From Tenggerimyces flavus (lineage in GTDB: Bacteria; Actinomycetota; Actinomycetes; Propionibacteriales; Actinopolymorphaceae): 64,000 nt of DNA. The notes beneath the pieces were generated by a model. The model worked only from the letters and a program-made list of their open reading frames with translations, was not told where the DNA came from and did not search any database. Each line of letters opens with the position of its first letter. Position 1 is the stretch's first letter. The stretch is taken from contig NZ_JAFBCM010000001.1 in NCBI RefSeq assembly GCF_016907715.1, positions 7,603,420 through 7,667,419 on the forward strand, given 5' to 3'. Shown here one piece after another: positions 7,997-21,782 of this stretch. The position numbers were made by a program, and so were the translations under genes.

Positions 7997-8115
7997 CAGG
8001 TGCCTCCGAGATGATCTATCCGGCGAGGATACCTTCCCCACCGGAGCCGCTTCGCGCGGGAGCCGTCAACGACGACTCCCGCACGCGGACGAACGAGGAG
8101 TCCAACGGGAGGGCC

Positions 8116-10489
<2,374 letters not shown>

Positions 10490-10495
10490 GGTCGA

Positions 10496-12136
<1,641 letters not shown>

Positions 12137-12198
12137 GTGTCTTCCCTGCTTCCTCGTGCTGTCTCGTGCGTCGTCATCATCGATACCTGCAGGCCCAG

Positions 12199-13792
<1,594 letters not shown>

Positions 13793-13829
13793 GGGACCTT
13801 CCTTTTTCTAGGGTTTCCACACCGGTGGA

Positions 13830-14618
13830 TCAGTGGTCTTCGGCGAGGGCGCCGGAGATGTAGTTGGCCGTGAGCAGGGTGAAGATGTACGCCTGCAGCA
13901 CCTGCACCAGGAGCTCCAGGAACGACAGGACGATCATCAGGACCCACGCGATGATGCCGACGGGCTTGTAGAGGATCTGGTCGGTGTGCAGCAGCAGGTA
14001 CTCGCCGCCGAGCGCGAACAGCACGATCACCATGTGGCCGGCGAACATGTTCGCGAACAACCGCAGCGCCAGCGTGACGGGCCGGACCAGGATGTTCGAC
14101 GCGAACTCCAGCGGAATCAGCAGGAGCAGCATCGGGCCCTTGATGCCCGCCGGAACGGTCTGGTGGTTGAGGTAGCCGACGAAGCCCTTCCGCGCGATGC
14201 CGACCCCGTTGTAGACGAGCCAGGTCAGGATCGCGAGCGGGTAGACGAAGCCCACATGGGAGAACGTCGGAAACTGGATGAACGGGACGAGCCCGAACAC
14301 GTTGTTGACGAGGATGAAGAAGAACAGCGCGACCAGGTAGGGCACGAACTTGAGGAAGTCGTGCGAGCCGATCACGTCGCGGGCGATCGAGTTGCGGACG
14401 AAGCCGTACGCCATCTCCCCGGCGTACTGCATCTTGCCCGGCACCACGGCTGCCCGGCGGCTCGAGGCGACGAAGAACACCGCGACGAGAGCCGCGGCCA
14501 GCACCAGCAGGATCATCGGCTTGGTGACGCCGAGGAAGAGTGCCGGCAGCTGGAAGTCGGACGGTCCGGGCGGCGTGAAGCCTCCGCCTTCAGCAGCGAG
14601 GAGGACCTGCGCGCTCAC
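13830..14618 (-). CDS. atpB: F1Fo ATP synthase a subunit
   Basis: 262 residues starting at GTG 14618 with GGAGAAGG just upstream. It has five or six membrane helices; the essential arginine sits in TLALRLFANMFAGHM and the following helix ends VLQAYIFTLLTANYISGAL. It forms the two proton half-channels of Fo next to the c-ring. It is first of the Fo/F1 structural genes, after the atpZ/atpI-type genes. Confidence 0.97.
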   Translation of the reverse strand: MSAQVLLAAEGGGFTPPGPSDFQLPALFLGVTKPMILLVLAAALVAVFFVASSRRAAVVPGKMQYAGEMAYGFVRNSIARDVIGSHDFLKFVPYLVALFFFILVNNVFGLVPFIQFPTFSHVGFVYPLAILTWLVYNGVGIARKGFVGYLNHQTVPAGIKGPMLLLLIPLEFASNILVRPVTLALRLFANMFAGHMVIVLFALGGEYLLLHTDQILYKPVGIIAWVLMIVLSFLELLVQVLQAYIFTLLTANYISGALAEDH

Positions 14619-14661
14619 ACCTTCTCCTTCCCTGCTGAGGTCTGTCGGGTCATGTGTCGGG

Positions 14662-14892
14662 TCATGTACCGGAGGGAGGCTCGCGGTAGCCGAACCGCTT
14701 GAAGATCAGGAAGATCGAGAGCCCCATGCCGACGACGATGCCGATCGCCACGAGGAACGACGTACCCAACCAGCGGTCGAGGAGCCAACCGATCCCCCCG
14801 TAGAGCCCCACTCCTGCTACCAGGTAGCCGAAAGCGCTCCACGGGTCGGGTCCGCGCCCCGGCCGGGGCGGGTCCGTTTCCTGCTGGCTCAT
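14662..14892 (-). CDS. AtpZ/AtpI-family small membrane protein
   Basis: 76 residues. After a Pro-rich polar start, two membrane helices: AFGYLVAGVGLYGGIGWLLD (~20-39) and SFLVAIGIVVGMGLSIFLIF (~45-64). The glycine-rich hairpin with WLLDRWLGTS is typical of the AtpZ/AtpI family encoded upstream of atpB, proposed to help Fo assembly or Mg/Ca transport. It is in operon position, 43 bp upstream of atpB. Confidence 0.82.
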   Translation of the reverse strand: MSQQETDPPRPGRGPDPWSAFGYLVAGVGLYGGIGWLLDRWLGTSFLVAIGIVVGMGLSIFLIFKRFGYREPPSGT

Positions 14893-14981
14893 CGCGCTCC
14901 GGACTGTAGCAAAGAGGGCCCGAGTCGATCATGGCGGGGTAAAGACTTCGCAATGTCCGTTGGCCTTTCATGACAGCACCG

Positions 14982-15458
14982 TCATGCCGCACCGCCGGAT
15001 TGCTGCGTCTTCTGCTCCTCCGAGCCTGCGTCCGCGTCGTCCGTCTTCTCGTCGAAGTTGAAGATCGGCTGCCGCATCTTGACGAACGCGCGGAGCTCGC
15101 CGGTGATCCAGACGATCACGCAGGCGACGGCGGTGAGACCCATGATCGTTCGGCTCATCACCGCGTCGATGCCGTCCAGGTTGGCGATCACGCCGGTGGT
15201 GACGGCGAACAGGATCACGCGGATCGTGTAGCTGCCGAGCGCGGTGAGAAGGAGAACGTACGGGTCCTGGTCACGGACCAGGCGCAGGGCCAGCAGGCCG
15301 AGGCCGGAGAAGAGGATCACGACGGCCGCGCCGAGCGCGGCGCCCCACAAACCGTGGAGCCCGTCGACGATCGTGGCTGCGACCATGGCGATGGCGGCGA
15401 CGACAAGCGTCGGCACCAGCGCTCCCTTAAGCAGCGGCGTCACTCTGTCGGTCGTCAT
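14982..15458 (-). CDS. atpI: ATP synthase I (AtpI-like) membrane protein
   Basis: 158 residues from ATG 15458 (MTTDRVTPLLKGAL); the longer open frame to 15587 is promoter DNA. Four membrane helices (GALVPTLVVAAIAMVAATI; GAALGAAVVILFSGLGLLA; YVLLLTALGSYTIRVILFAV; RTIMGLTAVACVIVWITGE) and an acidic tail match the actinobacterial atpI position and topology. AtpI homologues assist c-ring assembly. It is the first gene of the atp transcript; a Rex-like box lies 114 bp upstream. Confidence 0.8.
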   Translation of the reverse strand: MTTDRVTPLLKGALVPTLVVAAIAMVAATIVDGLHGLWGAALGAAVVILFSGLGLLALRLVRDQDPYVLLLTALGSYTIRVILFAVTTGVIANLDGIDAVMSRTIMGLTAVACVIVWITGELRAFVKMRQPIFNFDEKTDDADAGSEEQKTQQSGGAA

Positions 15459-15571
15459 GATGGCGGCCGTCCTCGCGGTACCTGGCGACGATCTTCGTCG
15501 TCGGGACTGGGTGTTCCTGGTCTGCCCGCACCGACGTTGGTGTGAGCTGATCAGCACCTGTGAGACCTTGC

Positions 15572-15589
15572 TTGTGAAACTTAGCACAA
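15572..15589. promoter_or_regulatory. Rex-like (redox repressor) operator upstream of the atp operon
   Basis: TTGTGAAACTTAGCACAA matches the Rex consensus TTGTGAA-N4-TTCACAA at 12 of 14 positions and is flanked by a further C/G pair. It sits in the 340-bp gap between atpI and the wecA-like gene. On the minus strand it overlaps a possible -10 (TAAGTT). Apart from this box I see no gene in 15459-15798. Confidence 0.65.
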
Positions 15590-15798
15590 GGTGCCGTCGA
15601 ATGCCGAATCGGGAGGTCAGACCTTTCTCACTTCGGGCTCACCCTAGAGGGTCCGGCAGCGGCCTCTACTGCGGGGCTGTGGGCGACGTCGAGTCCGGCT
15701 CGTCGAAGAAGCTCCCCGCACATCGGTCATGCGACTGACAGGCGGCCGGTTCGCTGAACCCGCGAAACTGAGCGAGCCGGGGCTCGACCAATGAGAAG

Positions 15799-16950
15799 CT
15801 AGCTCGACTTGGCGCGAGACGGTGCGAGCGCGGCCAACTTGGCGGGGAGCCGGCGCCTGGGGAGCAGGACCGTGACGAGGACCGCGAGCACGATCGCGCC
15901 GCCCACTCCTCCGACGGTGACCAGGGTTGGCCACAGGCCGAGCGCGACGACGCCGAACGCCACGACGCCCGCCCACATGTAGAGGATCAGCACCGCGGCC
16001 TTGTGGCTGTGGCCGAGCTCGAAGTGCACCCGGTGGTGCAGGTGCCTTCGGTCCGCGTCGAACGGGGACTTGCCGGCGAGCACACGTCTGCCGATGGCCA
16101 TGACGAGGTCGGCGAACGGTAAAGCGAGCACCGCGATCGGCAGGATGAGCGGCAGCAGCGCGGGGAGCAGGTTGGGCCGTTGGCCGTCGACGGGGAGCGC
16201 GCTGGCGTCCAGGTAGCCGGTGAGGCTGATCGTCGACGTCGCGAGCATCAGGCCGATCAGGTAGGCGCCCGAGTCGCCCATGAACACCCGCGCGGGGAAG
16301 AAGTTGTGCGGAAGGAAGCCGAGGCACGCGCCGGTGACGGCGGCGGTGATCAGCGTCGAGGTGGTGGCGCGGTTGAGCCCGTACTGGATCGCCAGCAGGT
16401 AGGAGTAGCTGAAGAACGCGGCCGCGCCGATGCACGCGACCCCGGCCGCGAGGCCGTCGAGCCCGTCGACGGAGTTGACCGCCACCGCGCCGACGACGAT
16501 GGCGAGCGCAGTCACGGCTGCACCGAGGCTGGGGCTGAGGGAGAAGGTCGTACCGTCCGGCAACGGGAGCCAGTTCAGCTGCACGCCGAACACGACCACG
16601 ATGCCCGCGGCGACCACCATGCCCGCGAGCTTGGTGATCCCGTCGAGGTCGACGAGGTCGTCCAAGGCTCCGACCAGCGCGATGACGAAGCCGGCCAGCA
16701 GGATCGCCCACGCGTCGCCACTGACCTCGGGCAGCGCGCCGAGGAACGGCAGGTTGGTGGCGACGATGAACGCGGCCGAGACGCCGCCGAGGATCGCGAG
16801 GCCGCCGAGCCGCGGAATGGGCGCGGAGTGCACGTCCCGGTCCCGAATGGCCGTAACCGCGCCAAGCCGCGCCGCGGCCCGGCGAACCAGGCCCCCCAAC
16901 AGGTAGGTGGTGGCGGCGGCGACGAAGAGGACGAGCAGGTACTCACGCAC
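15799..16950 (-). CDS. wecA: Undecaprenyl-phosphate GlcNAc-1-phosphate transferase (MraY/WecA family)
   Basis: 383 residues, GTG start at 16950. About eleven membrane helices. Family motifs: RDVHSAPIPRLGGLAIL near the N-terminus, GALDDLVDLDGITK (catalytic Asp pair), NSVDGLDGLAAG, and RRHLHHR in the last cytoplasmic loop. It transfers a GlcNAc-1-phosphate-like sugar to undecaprenyl phosphate on the inner membrane face, starting a cell-wall polymer (arabinogalactan linker in mycobacteria, teichoic or other glycans here). The position beside the atp operon equals that of Rv1302. Confidence 0.9.
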   Translation of the reverse strand: MREYLLVLFVAAATTYLLGGLVRRAAARLGAVTAIRDRDVHSAPIPRLGGLAILGGVSAAFIVATNLPFLGALPEVSGDAWAILLAGFVIALVGALDDLVDLDGITKLAGMVVAAGIVVVFGVQLNWLPLPDGTTFSLSPSLGAAVTALAIVVGAVAVNSVDGLDGLAAGVACIGAAAFFSYSYLLAIQYGLNRATTSTLITAAVTGACLGFLPHNFFPARVFMGDSGAYLIGLMLATSTISLTGYLDASALPVDGQRPNLLPALLPLILPIAVLALPFADLVMAIGRRVLAGKSPFDADRRHLHHRVHFELGHSHKAAVLILYMWAGVVAFGVVALGLWPTLVTVGGVGGAIVLAVLVTVLLPRRRLPAKLAALAPSRAKSS

Positions 16951-17007
16951 GGTGCCAGAAGCCTATGCCGTCCACGTTCGGTAACGCCGCTGCCCTCGGC
17001 GTCCCGC

Positions 17008-17583
17008 TCAGCCGACGAGGGCGGTCAGCGAGGTGTCGATGGCGGTAGAGATCTGGCCGATCGCGCGGCGGTAGTCCTCGATGGGGTTGCCGATCGGGTC
17101 GGGGATGTCGTCCTCGTCTGGGTGCGCCGGGCGTACGGTCCCCCGCTTGCGCGCGGTCGCCGCCACCACGGCCTTCGCCCGGTCCCCGGGGTCGGCCGGC
17201 AGGTCGAGCCCGGCTACGGCCGCTTGGGCCGTACGGGCGAACTCGGTCAGAGTGAACGCCCGCTTCAAGGCCGCGGGCGCCAGGGTGACCACGCCGGAGC
17301 GATGTCGGCGTTCCATCGTCAGCACCAGGCCGGCGGTGGAGATCACCGTCTCGGTCAGCGCCCGCGAGTCCGGGCCGGCGACGTCGACGCCGAGCTCGGT
17401 GAGGACGTTGCCCGCCAGCGGCGTCATCGCGATGCCGTCCCGTGCCTGCGTTCCCGCGCTCCCCACCACGAAGTCCGCCTGGTCAGAGCCGAACCGCTTG
17501 CCCAGCCAGCTCACCGCGAGGCGGTGCGCCATCGGCGAACGGCACTGGTTGGCCGTACAGACGAACAGGATCGTGAACGTCAC
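17008..17583 (-). CDS. Low-molecular-weight protein-tyrosine phosphatase family
   Basis: 191 residues. The N-terminal loop FVCTANQCRSP holds the C-X5-R signature (Cys9...Arg15) and DIPDPIG near the C-terminus holds the general-acid Asp. The family removes phosphate from protein tyrosine or arginine. GTG 17583 overlaps the tsaC stop (GTGA), so the two are co-translated. The pairing of a LMW phosphatase with TsaC upstream of wecA is common in actinobacteria. Confidence 0.88.
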   Translation of the reverse strand: MTFTILFVCTANQCRSPMAHRLAVSWLGKRFGSDQADFVVGSAGTQARDGIAMTPLAGNVLTELGVDVAGPDSRALTETVISTAGLVLTMERRHRSGVVTLAPAALKRAFTLTEFARTAQAAVAGLDLPADPGDRAKAVVAATARKRGTVRPAHPDEDDIPDPIGNPIEDYRRAIGQISTAIDTSLTALVG

Positions 17584-18431
17584 CGCTCCCCAGTCTCCTT
17601 CTCTCCGTCCTGGTCCCCGTCGTGCTGGTCCGTCTCCGCCGCGACTGGCTCGTCTGCCACCGGCTCCTCGGCCACAGGCTCTTCCGCCACTGCCTCTTCA
17701 GCCACCGGCTCCTCGGCTGCCGCTGCCTCTTCGGTCTCCTCGTCGGCTGCCTCGGGCTCCTCGACCTCGTCCGGCTCCTCGGAGTACTCGACCAGCGTCG
17801 GTACGACTTCCCGCAGCTGGTCGAACGTCAACGCGCCCTCGCGCAACAAGACCGGTTCCGGCCCCGTCAGGTCCACGATCGAGGACGGCAACGGTCCCGG
17901 CGTCGGACCGTCGTCGAGGTACACCGCGACCGAGTCGCCCAGCTGCTTCTCCGCGTCGTCGGCTGTCGTCGCCGCGGCCTGCCCCGACAGGTTCGCCGAC
18001 GACACCGCCAACGGACCGGTCCGCCCGAGCAGCTCCAACGCGAGCTCGTGGTCGGGCATCCGCACGGCCACCGTGCCCTCGTTCTCGCCCAGGTCCCAAA
18101 CCAGCGACGGCTGCTCCTGGCACACGATCGTCAACGGGCCTGGCCAGAACGCCGAGATCAGCGCCCGCCCGGAGTCGGGTACGGACGCCGCGATCCCGTC
18201 CAGCATCCCCACCGAACCGACGAGCACCGGCGGCGGCATCTGCCGTCCCCGGCCCTTCGCCGCCAACAGCCCGGCGACCGCGGGCGCCTCGAAGGCGTCC
18301 GCCGCGATCCCGTAGACCGTGTCGGTGGGCAGGACGACGAGATCGCCCCGCCGCAATGCCGTGGCCGCCGCCTCGAGTGCCGCGTCCCGTTCCTCCGGCG
18401 TAGCCGCCGCCCAGTCGTACCGTTCGCTCAC
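17580..18431 (-). CDS. tsaC: L-threonylcarbamoyladenylate synthase (Sua5/YrdC) with acidic tail
   Basis: 283 residues. Residues ~1-215 are the YrdC domain: PTDTVYGIAADAF, KGR, SSANLSG. It makes threonylcarbamoyl-AMP for the universal t6A37 tRNA modification. The last ~70 residues are a low-complexity acidic tail made of (A)EEPVAEE-type repeats followed by QHDGDQDGEKETG. This is absent from E. coli TsaC and is not the Sua5 C-terminal domain. It is co-translated with the phosphatase and divergent from the DUF1707 gene (51 bp). Confidence 0.9.
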   Translation of the reverse strand: MSERYDWAAATPEERDAALEAAATALRRGDLVVLPTDTVYGIAADAFEAPAVAGLLAAKGRGRQMPPPVLVGSVGMLDGIAASVPDSGRALISAFWPGPLTIVCQEQPSLVWDLGENEGTVAVRMPDHELALELLGRTGPLAVSSANLSGQAAATTADDAEKQLGDSVAVYLDDGPTPGPLPSSIVDLTGPEPVLLREGALTFDQLREVVPTLVEYSEEPDEVEEPEAADEETEEAAAAEEPVAEEAVAEEPVAEEPVADEPVAAETDQHDGDQDGEKETGER

Positions 18432-18469
18432 GCGCGCATCGTTTCACGAAGGTCCGACGCGACGCCCAC

Positions 18470-18475
18470 TAGGCT
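18470..18475 (+). promoter_or_regulatory. -10 element TAGGCT, leaderless start of the DUF1707 gene
   Basis: TAGGCT ends 7 nt before GTG 18483, the spacing expected when the start codon is the transcript 5' end. No Shine-Dalgarno is visible. Confidence 0.55.
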
Positions 18476-18482
18476 GAGCGGC

Positions 18483-19097
18483 GTGAGCGGCAACCTCCCC
18501 GAACCACGTCCACCCGCGCAGCGCGCCTCCGACAGCGACCGAGAGGACATCGTCGAACGCCTCCGCGAAGCCGCGGCCGAGGGCCGGCTCACCATGGACG
18601 AGTTCGAGGAGCGGATGTCGTCGGCCTACCAGGCCAGAACGTACGGCGAGCTCGAACGCCTCACCAGCGACCTCCCGGTCAAGCAGTCCAACACCCCGAG
18701 CCAGCCCACCGAGATCCGCCTCCGCGCCACCGGCTCGACCGTCCGCCGCACTGGCCGCTGGATCGTCCCGCAACGCATCGTCGTCGAGAACAACATGGGC
18801 TCGGCCGTCGTCGACATGACCGAGGCCACGATCCTGTCCCGCGACGTCCATGTCGCCGTCCAGCTCACCGCGGGCTCCCTGGTGATCAAGGTCCCGCCGG
18901 GAACGACCGCCGACACCGACGAGCTGCACACCCCGTTCGGCTCCTCGAGCGTCCGCGTCGACAGCCCCGGCGAGCCCCGCCTCCGCCTGCACGTCAGCGG
19001 CAACGCGGCCATGGGCTCGGTGCACATCCGCCACCTGAACATCTTCGAACGCTGGGGTCGCCAGTTCCGCGCCTGGCGAAACTCCCGAGGCATCTAG
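18483..19097 (+). CDS. DUF1707 / LiaF-like domain protein
   Basis: 204 residues from GTG 18483. The N-terminal DUF1707 (SDSDREDIVERLREAAAEGRLTMDEFEERMSSAYQARTYGELERLTSDLP) is followed by a C-terminal beta-helix segment (GSAVVDMTEATI..VHVAVQLTAGSLVIKVPPGTTADTD, SGNAAMGSVHIR), similar to cell-wall-stress LiaF/DUF4097 domains. No membrane helix is seen. It is a probable cytoplasmic protein of unknown role and the only plus-strand gene in this block. Confidence 0.8.
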   Translation: MSGNLPEPRPPAQRASDSDREDIVERLREAAAEGRLTMDEFEERMSSAYQARTYGELERLTSDLPVKQSNTPSQPTEIRLRATGSTVRRTGRWIVPQRIVVENNMGSAVVDMTEATILSRDVHVAVQLTAGSLVIKVPPGTTADTDELHTPFGSSSVRVDSPGEPRLRLHVSGNAAMGSVHIRHLNIFERWGRQFRAWRNSRGI

Positions 19098-19116
19098 GCC
19101 GTGTCGTAGTGGTTGC

Positions 19117-19250
19117 CTTACCCGGCCAGTGACCGCTCTACCTGGCGTCCACCCCACGTAAAGCGGCCAATGACCATGTTTACATGATCATTGGCCCCAG
19201 GTCGGGGCCGGACCGGTCGAACCCACCGCCGGACGAAGGATCGAGGCTAG
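19117..19250 (+). repeat. Dispersed repeat R2, copy 1
   Basis: About 134 bp matching 58013-58145 in the same orientation (TTACCCGGCCAGT, CTACCTGGCGTCCACCCCA, GTAAAG.GGCCAATGA, GATCGAGGCTAG). It contains the palindrome GGCCAATGACCATG..CATGATCATTGGCC (19164-19195). It begins 20 bp after the DUF1707 stop and supplies the prmC stop codon (19247-19249). Confidence 0.8.
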
Positions 19251-20080
19251 GCTCGGGAAGCGGTCACGAAGCGGGGGCGGCCGGCGAGGTCCGGGCGGTC
19301 GCGTACGGACTGCCAAGCTCCGGTTGACGCGAAGACCGCGGGCGCCGTTTCCCCTTGTACGTCTGCGTGTTCGACCACCACGACGCCGCCTGGACGAAGC
19401 AGGCGGGCGGCGGAACGTTCGATCACGCGGATCGCGTCGAGCCCGTCCTCGCCCGACCACAGCGCGAGCGCCGGGTCGTGGTCGCGGACTTCCTGCTCGA
19501 CCGACTCGTACGCCGCCATCGGGATGTACGGCGGGTTCGCGACGACCAGATCCACGGTCCCGTTCAACGCGGGCAGCGCGTCGGCGGCGTCGCCGCGTAC
19601 CAGCGTCACCGCGTGGCCGGCGACGTTGCGCGAGGCCCACTCGAACGCCGCCCGGTCCAGCTCGACGGCATGCACGACGGCGGCCGGAACCTCGGTCGCG
19701 ATGGCCAACGCGATCGCGCCCGACCCCGCGCAAAGATCCACCACGACGGGCGAGACCATCGAAGCCAACGCGTCGATCGCGTACCCCGCCACCACCTCGG
19801 TCTCCGGTCGCGGCACGAAGACACCAGGCCCAACCTTCAACAGCAGATGGCGAAACGGCGCCTCACCGGTCAGGTGCTGCAACGGCTCGCGCTTCTCCCG
19901 CCGCGCCACCAGCTCCTCGAAGGCAGCCCGCGAGGAAGCGGAGACATCGACGAGAGAGACCTGGCCCCGCGGTACGCCGAGAACGTGCGCGAGCAGCAGC
20001 TCCGCGTCGAAGCGCGGCGACGCGACACCGGCCGCCTCCAGCCGTGCGACGGCGTCGGCGAGCAACGTGCGCGTGTTCAA
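19247..20080 (-). CDS. prmC: Peptide chain release factor N5-glutamine methyltransferase
   Basis: 277 residues. TTG 20080 overlaps the prfA stop (TTGA), the usual coupling; longer frames run inside prfA. N-terminal helical domain, then SAM-binding [16 protein letters not shown] and the NPPY catalytic motif (VVANPPYIP). PrmC methylates the Gln of the GGQ motif in release factors; its substrate gene is directly upstream. The C-terminal end and stop lie in repeat R2, so the last residues may be recently altered. Confidence 0.95.
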   Translation of the reverse strand: MNTRTLLADAVARLEAAGVASPRFDAELLLAHVLGVPRGQVSLVDVSASSRAAFEELVARREKREPLQHLTGEAPFRHLLLKVGPGVFVPRPETEVVAGYAIDALASMVSPVVVDLCAGSGAIALAIATEVPAAVVHAVELDRAAFEWASRNVAGHAVTLVRGDAADALPALNGTVDLVVANPPYIPMAAYESVEQEVRDHDPALALWSGEDGLDAIRVIERSAARLLRPGGVVVVEHADVQGETAPAVFASTGAWQSVRDRPDLAGRPRFVTASRA

Positions 20081-21153
20081 GCAGGGCCCTCCAGGGCGGC
20101 GAGTCGCTCCTGCTGGTCGGCGGTGATCAGCGCGTCGACCACGCCGTCGAGCTCGCCGTCCAGCACGTGGTCGAGGTTGTACGCGGTGTAGCCCACGCGG
20201 TGGTCGGTGATGCGGTTCTGCGGGAAGTTGTACGTACGGATCCGCTCCGAGCGGTCGACCGTCCGGACCTGCGAGCGCCGCGCGGCCGAGGCCTCGGCGT
20301 CGGCGGCCTCCTGAGCCTGCTGGAGCAGCCGGGCGCGGAGGATGCGCAGGGCCTGTTCCTTGTTCTGCAGCTGGGACTTCTCGTTCTGGCACGACACGAC
20401 GATGCCGGTCGGGACGTGCGTGATCCGGACGGCGGAGTCGGTCGTGTTGACGCTCTGCCCACCCGGACCGGACGACCGGTAGACGTCGATGCGCAGGTCC
20501 TTCTCCTCGATCGCCACGTCGATCTCTTCGGCCTCGGGCATCACGAGCACGCCGGCGGCCGAGGTGTGGATCCGGCCCTGCGACTCGGTCACGGGAACGC
20601 GTTGGACGCGGTGCACGCCGCCCTCGAACTGCAGCCGGGCGTACGGCGTGCCGCCGCCCGCGGTGGCCTTGCCCTTCACCGCGAGCGTCACACTCTTCAC
20701 GCCGCCGAGGTCGGAGTCGGCGGCGTCCATGACCTCGGTCTTCCAGGAACTGCGCTCGGCGTACCGCATGTACATCCGGAGCAGGTCGCCGGCGAACAGC
20801 GCGGACTCCGCGCCACCTTCACCGGCCTTGATCTCGAGGATGACGTTCTTGTCCTCGTTCGGGTCGCGCGGCAGCAACAGCAGCCGGAGCGCCTGCTCCT
20901 GCTCGACGAGCCGCTCGGCGAGCCGTTCGGCCTCCTCGGCGAAGCTCGCGTCCTCGGGAGCGAGCTCGCGGGCGGCGGCGAGATCGTCGTTGGTCTGCTT
21001 CCAGGCCTCGTACGCGCCGGCGACCTGCTGCAGCTCGGAGTAGCGTCGGCCCACCTTGCGCGCCTCGGCTTGGTCGGCGTGGATCGCGGGGTCGGAGAGC
21101 CGCCGTTCGAGCTCGGCGTGCTCGGCCATGAGGGTCTCAACGGCCTCGAACAC
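20077..21153 (-). CDS. prfA: Peptide chain release factor 1
   Basis: 358 residues, full length. The codon-reading tripeptide region is [14 protein letters not shown] (PVT at 187-189, RF1-type for UAA/UAG). GGQ at 231-233 ([14 protein letters not shown]) triggers peptidyl-tRNA hydrolysis. It is followed by prmC with a 4-nt overlap and preceded by rpmE after a hairpin at 21198-21244. Confidence 0.97.
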   Translation of the reverse strand: MFEAVETLMAEHAELERRLSDPAIHADQAEARKVGRRYSELQQVAGAYEAWKQTNDDLAAARELAPEDASFAEEAERLAERLVEQEQALRLLLLPRDPNEDKNVILEIKAGEGGAESALFAGDLLRMYMRYAERSSWKTEVMDAADSDLGGVKSVTLAVKGKATAGGGTPYARLQFEGGVHRVQRVPVTESQGRIHTSAAGVLVMPEAEEIDVAIEEKDLRIDVYRSSGPGGQSVNTTDSAVRITHVPTGIVVSCQNEKSQLQNKEQALRILRARLLQQAQEAADAEASAARRSQVRTVDRSERIRTYNFPQNRITDHRVGYTAYNLDHVLDGELDGVVDALITADQQERLAALEGPA

Positions 21154-21197
21154 GGTCTCTCCCTTCCTGCTGCTGACGAATGACGATGGGACGACAA

Positions 21198-21244
21198 CGG
21201 CGCCGACGCGGCGGTCCCCTGTCGGGGTCCGCGCGTCGGCGCCG
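21198..21244. terminator. Hairpin between rpmE and prfA
   Basis: A 13-bp perfect stem, 21198-21210 (CGGCGCCGACGCG) with 21232-21244, 9 bp past the rpmE stop codon. No U-tract, as is common for high-GC terminators; it may only attenuate into prfA. Confidence 0.7.
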
Positions 21245-21252
21245 CGAGGTCG

Positions 21253-21480
21253 CTACTTCTTGTTCTGTCCGCCCTGCGCCTGCGCGTACCGCTTCTCGAA
21301 GCGGGCGACGCGGCCGCCGGTGTCCAGGATCTTCTGCTTGCCCGTGTAGAACGGGTGGCAGTTCGAGCACACGTCGGCGTGGATCGTGCCGCTCGTCGCG
21401 GTGCTCCGCGTGGTGAACGTGTTACCGCACGTACACGTCACAGTCGTCTCGACGTACTCGGGGTGGATTTCAGGCTTCAC
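21253..21480 (-). CDS. rpmE: 50S ribosomal protein L31, zinc form
   Basis: 75 residues from GTG 21480 with AGGAG 8 nt upstream. Zn ligands Cys16, Cys18, Cys38 and Cys41 ([15 protein letters not shown]) mark the zinc-binding (C+) paralogue. In actinobacteria this form is replaced by a zinc-free L31 when Zur derepresses it. No Zur box is seen here, as expected for the C+ form. Confidence 0.96.
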   Translation of the reverse strand: MKPEIHPEYVETTVTCTCGNTFTTRSTATSGTIHADVCSNCHPFYTGKQKILDTGGRVARFEKRYAQAQGGQNKK

Positions 21481-21782
21481 TGGGATGCTCCTAGCTCTCT
21501 GGGCCGCCGGGTCGCTCTCGGGTTCGGGAGCGTGAACCGGAACCGCTGTTGAGTGTGCCAGATGACATAACACGAGGGTGCCTCAGGGCATTCCAGAGGC
21601 ACATTCACGCCAACTTGGGCGTCGCCTCGCTCGCAAAAGCGTCGGCGGCGTCGTTGCCATCGCGACGACGACGCGCCGACGGCGCTAGCCGACGACCTCA
21701 GCCATCCCATCCACCTGGCGCCGTCGTTGCGCGGCGCCGGCGTGATGGTGACGACTAAGGCCGCCGACCGATGCGAGCCATG
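21481..21782. other. Gene-free spacer between rpmE and rho
   Basis: About 300 bp with the rpmE promoter region at its left end. The open frames in it overlap each other on both strands and have no family resemblance. I see no RNA gene or repeat. Confidence 0.5.
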
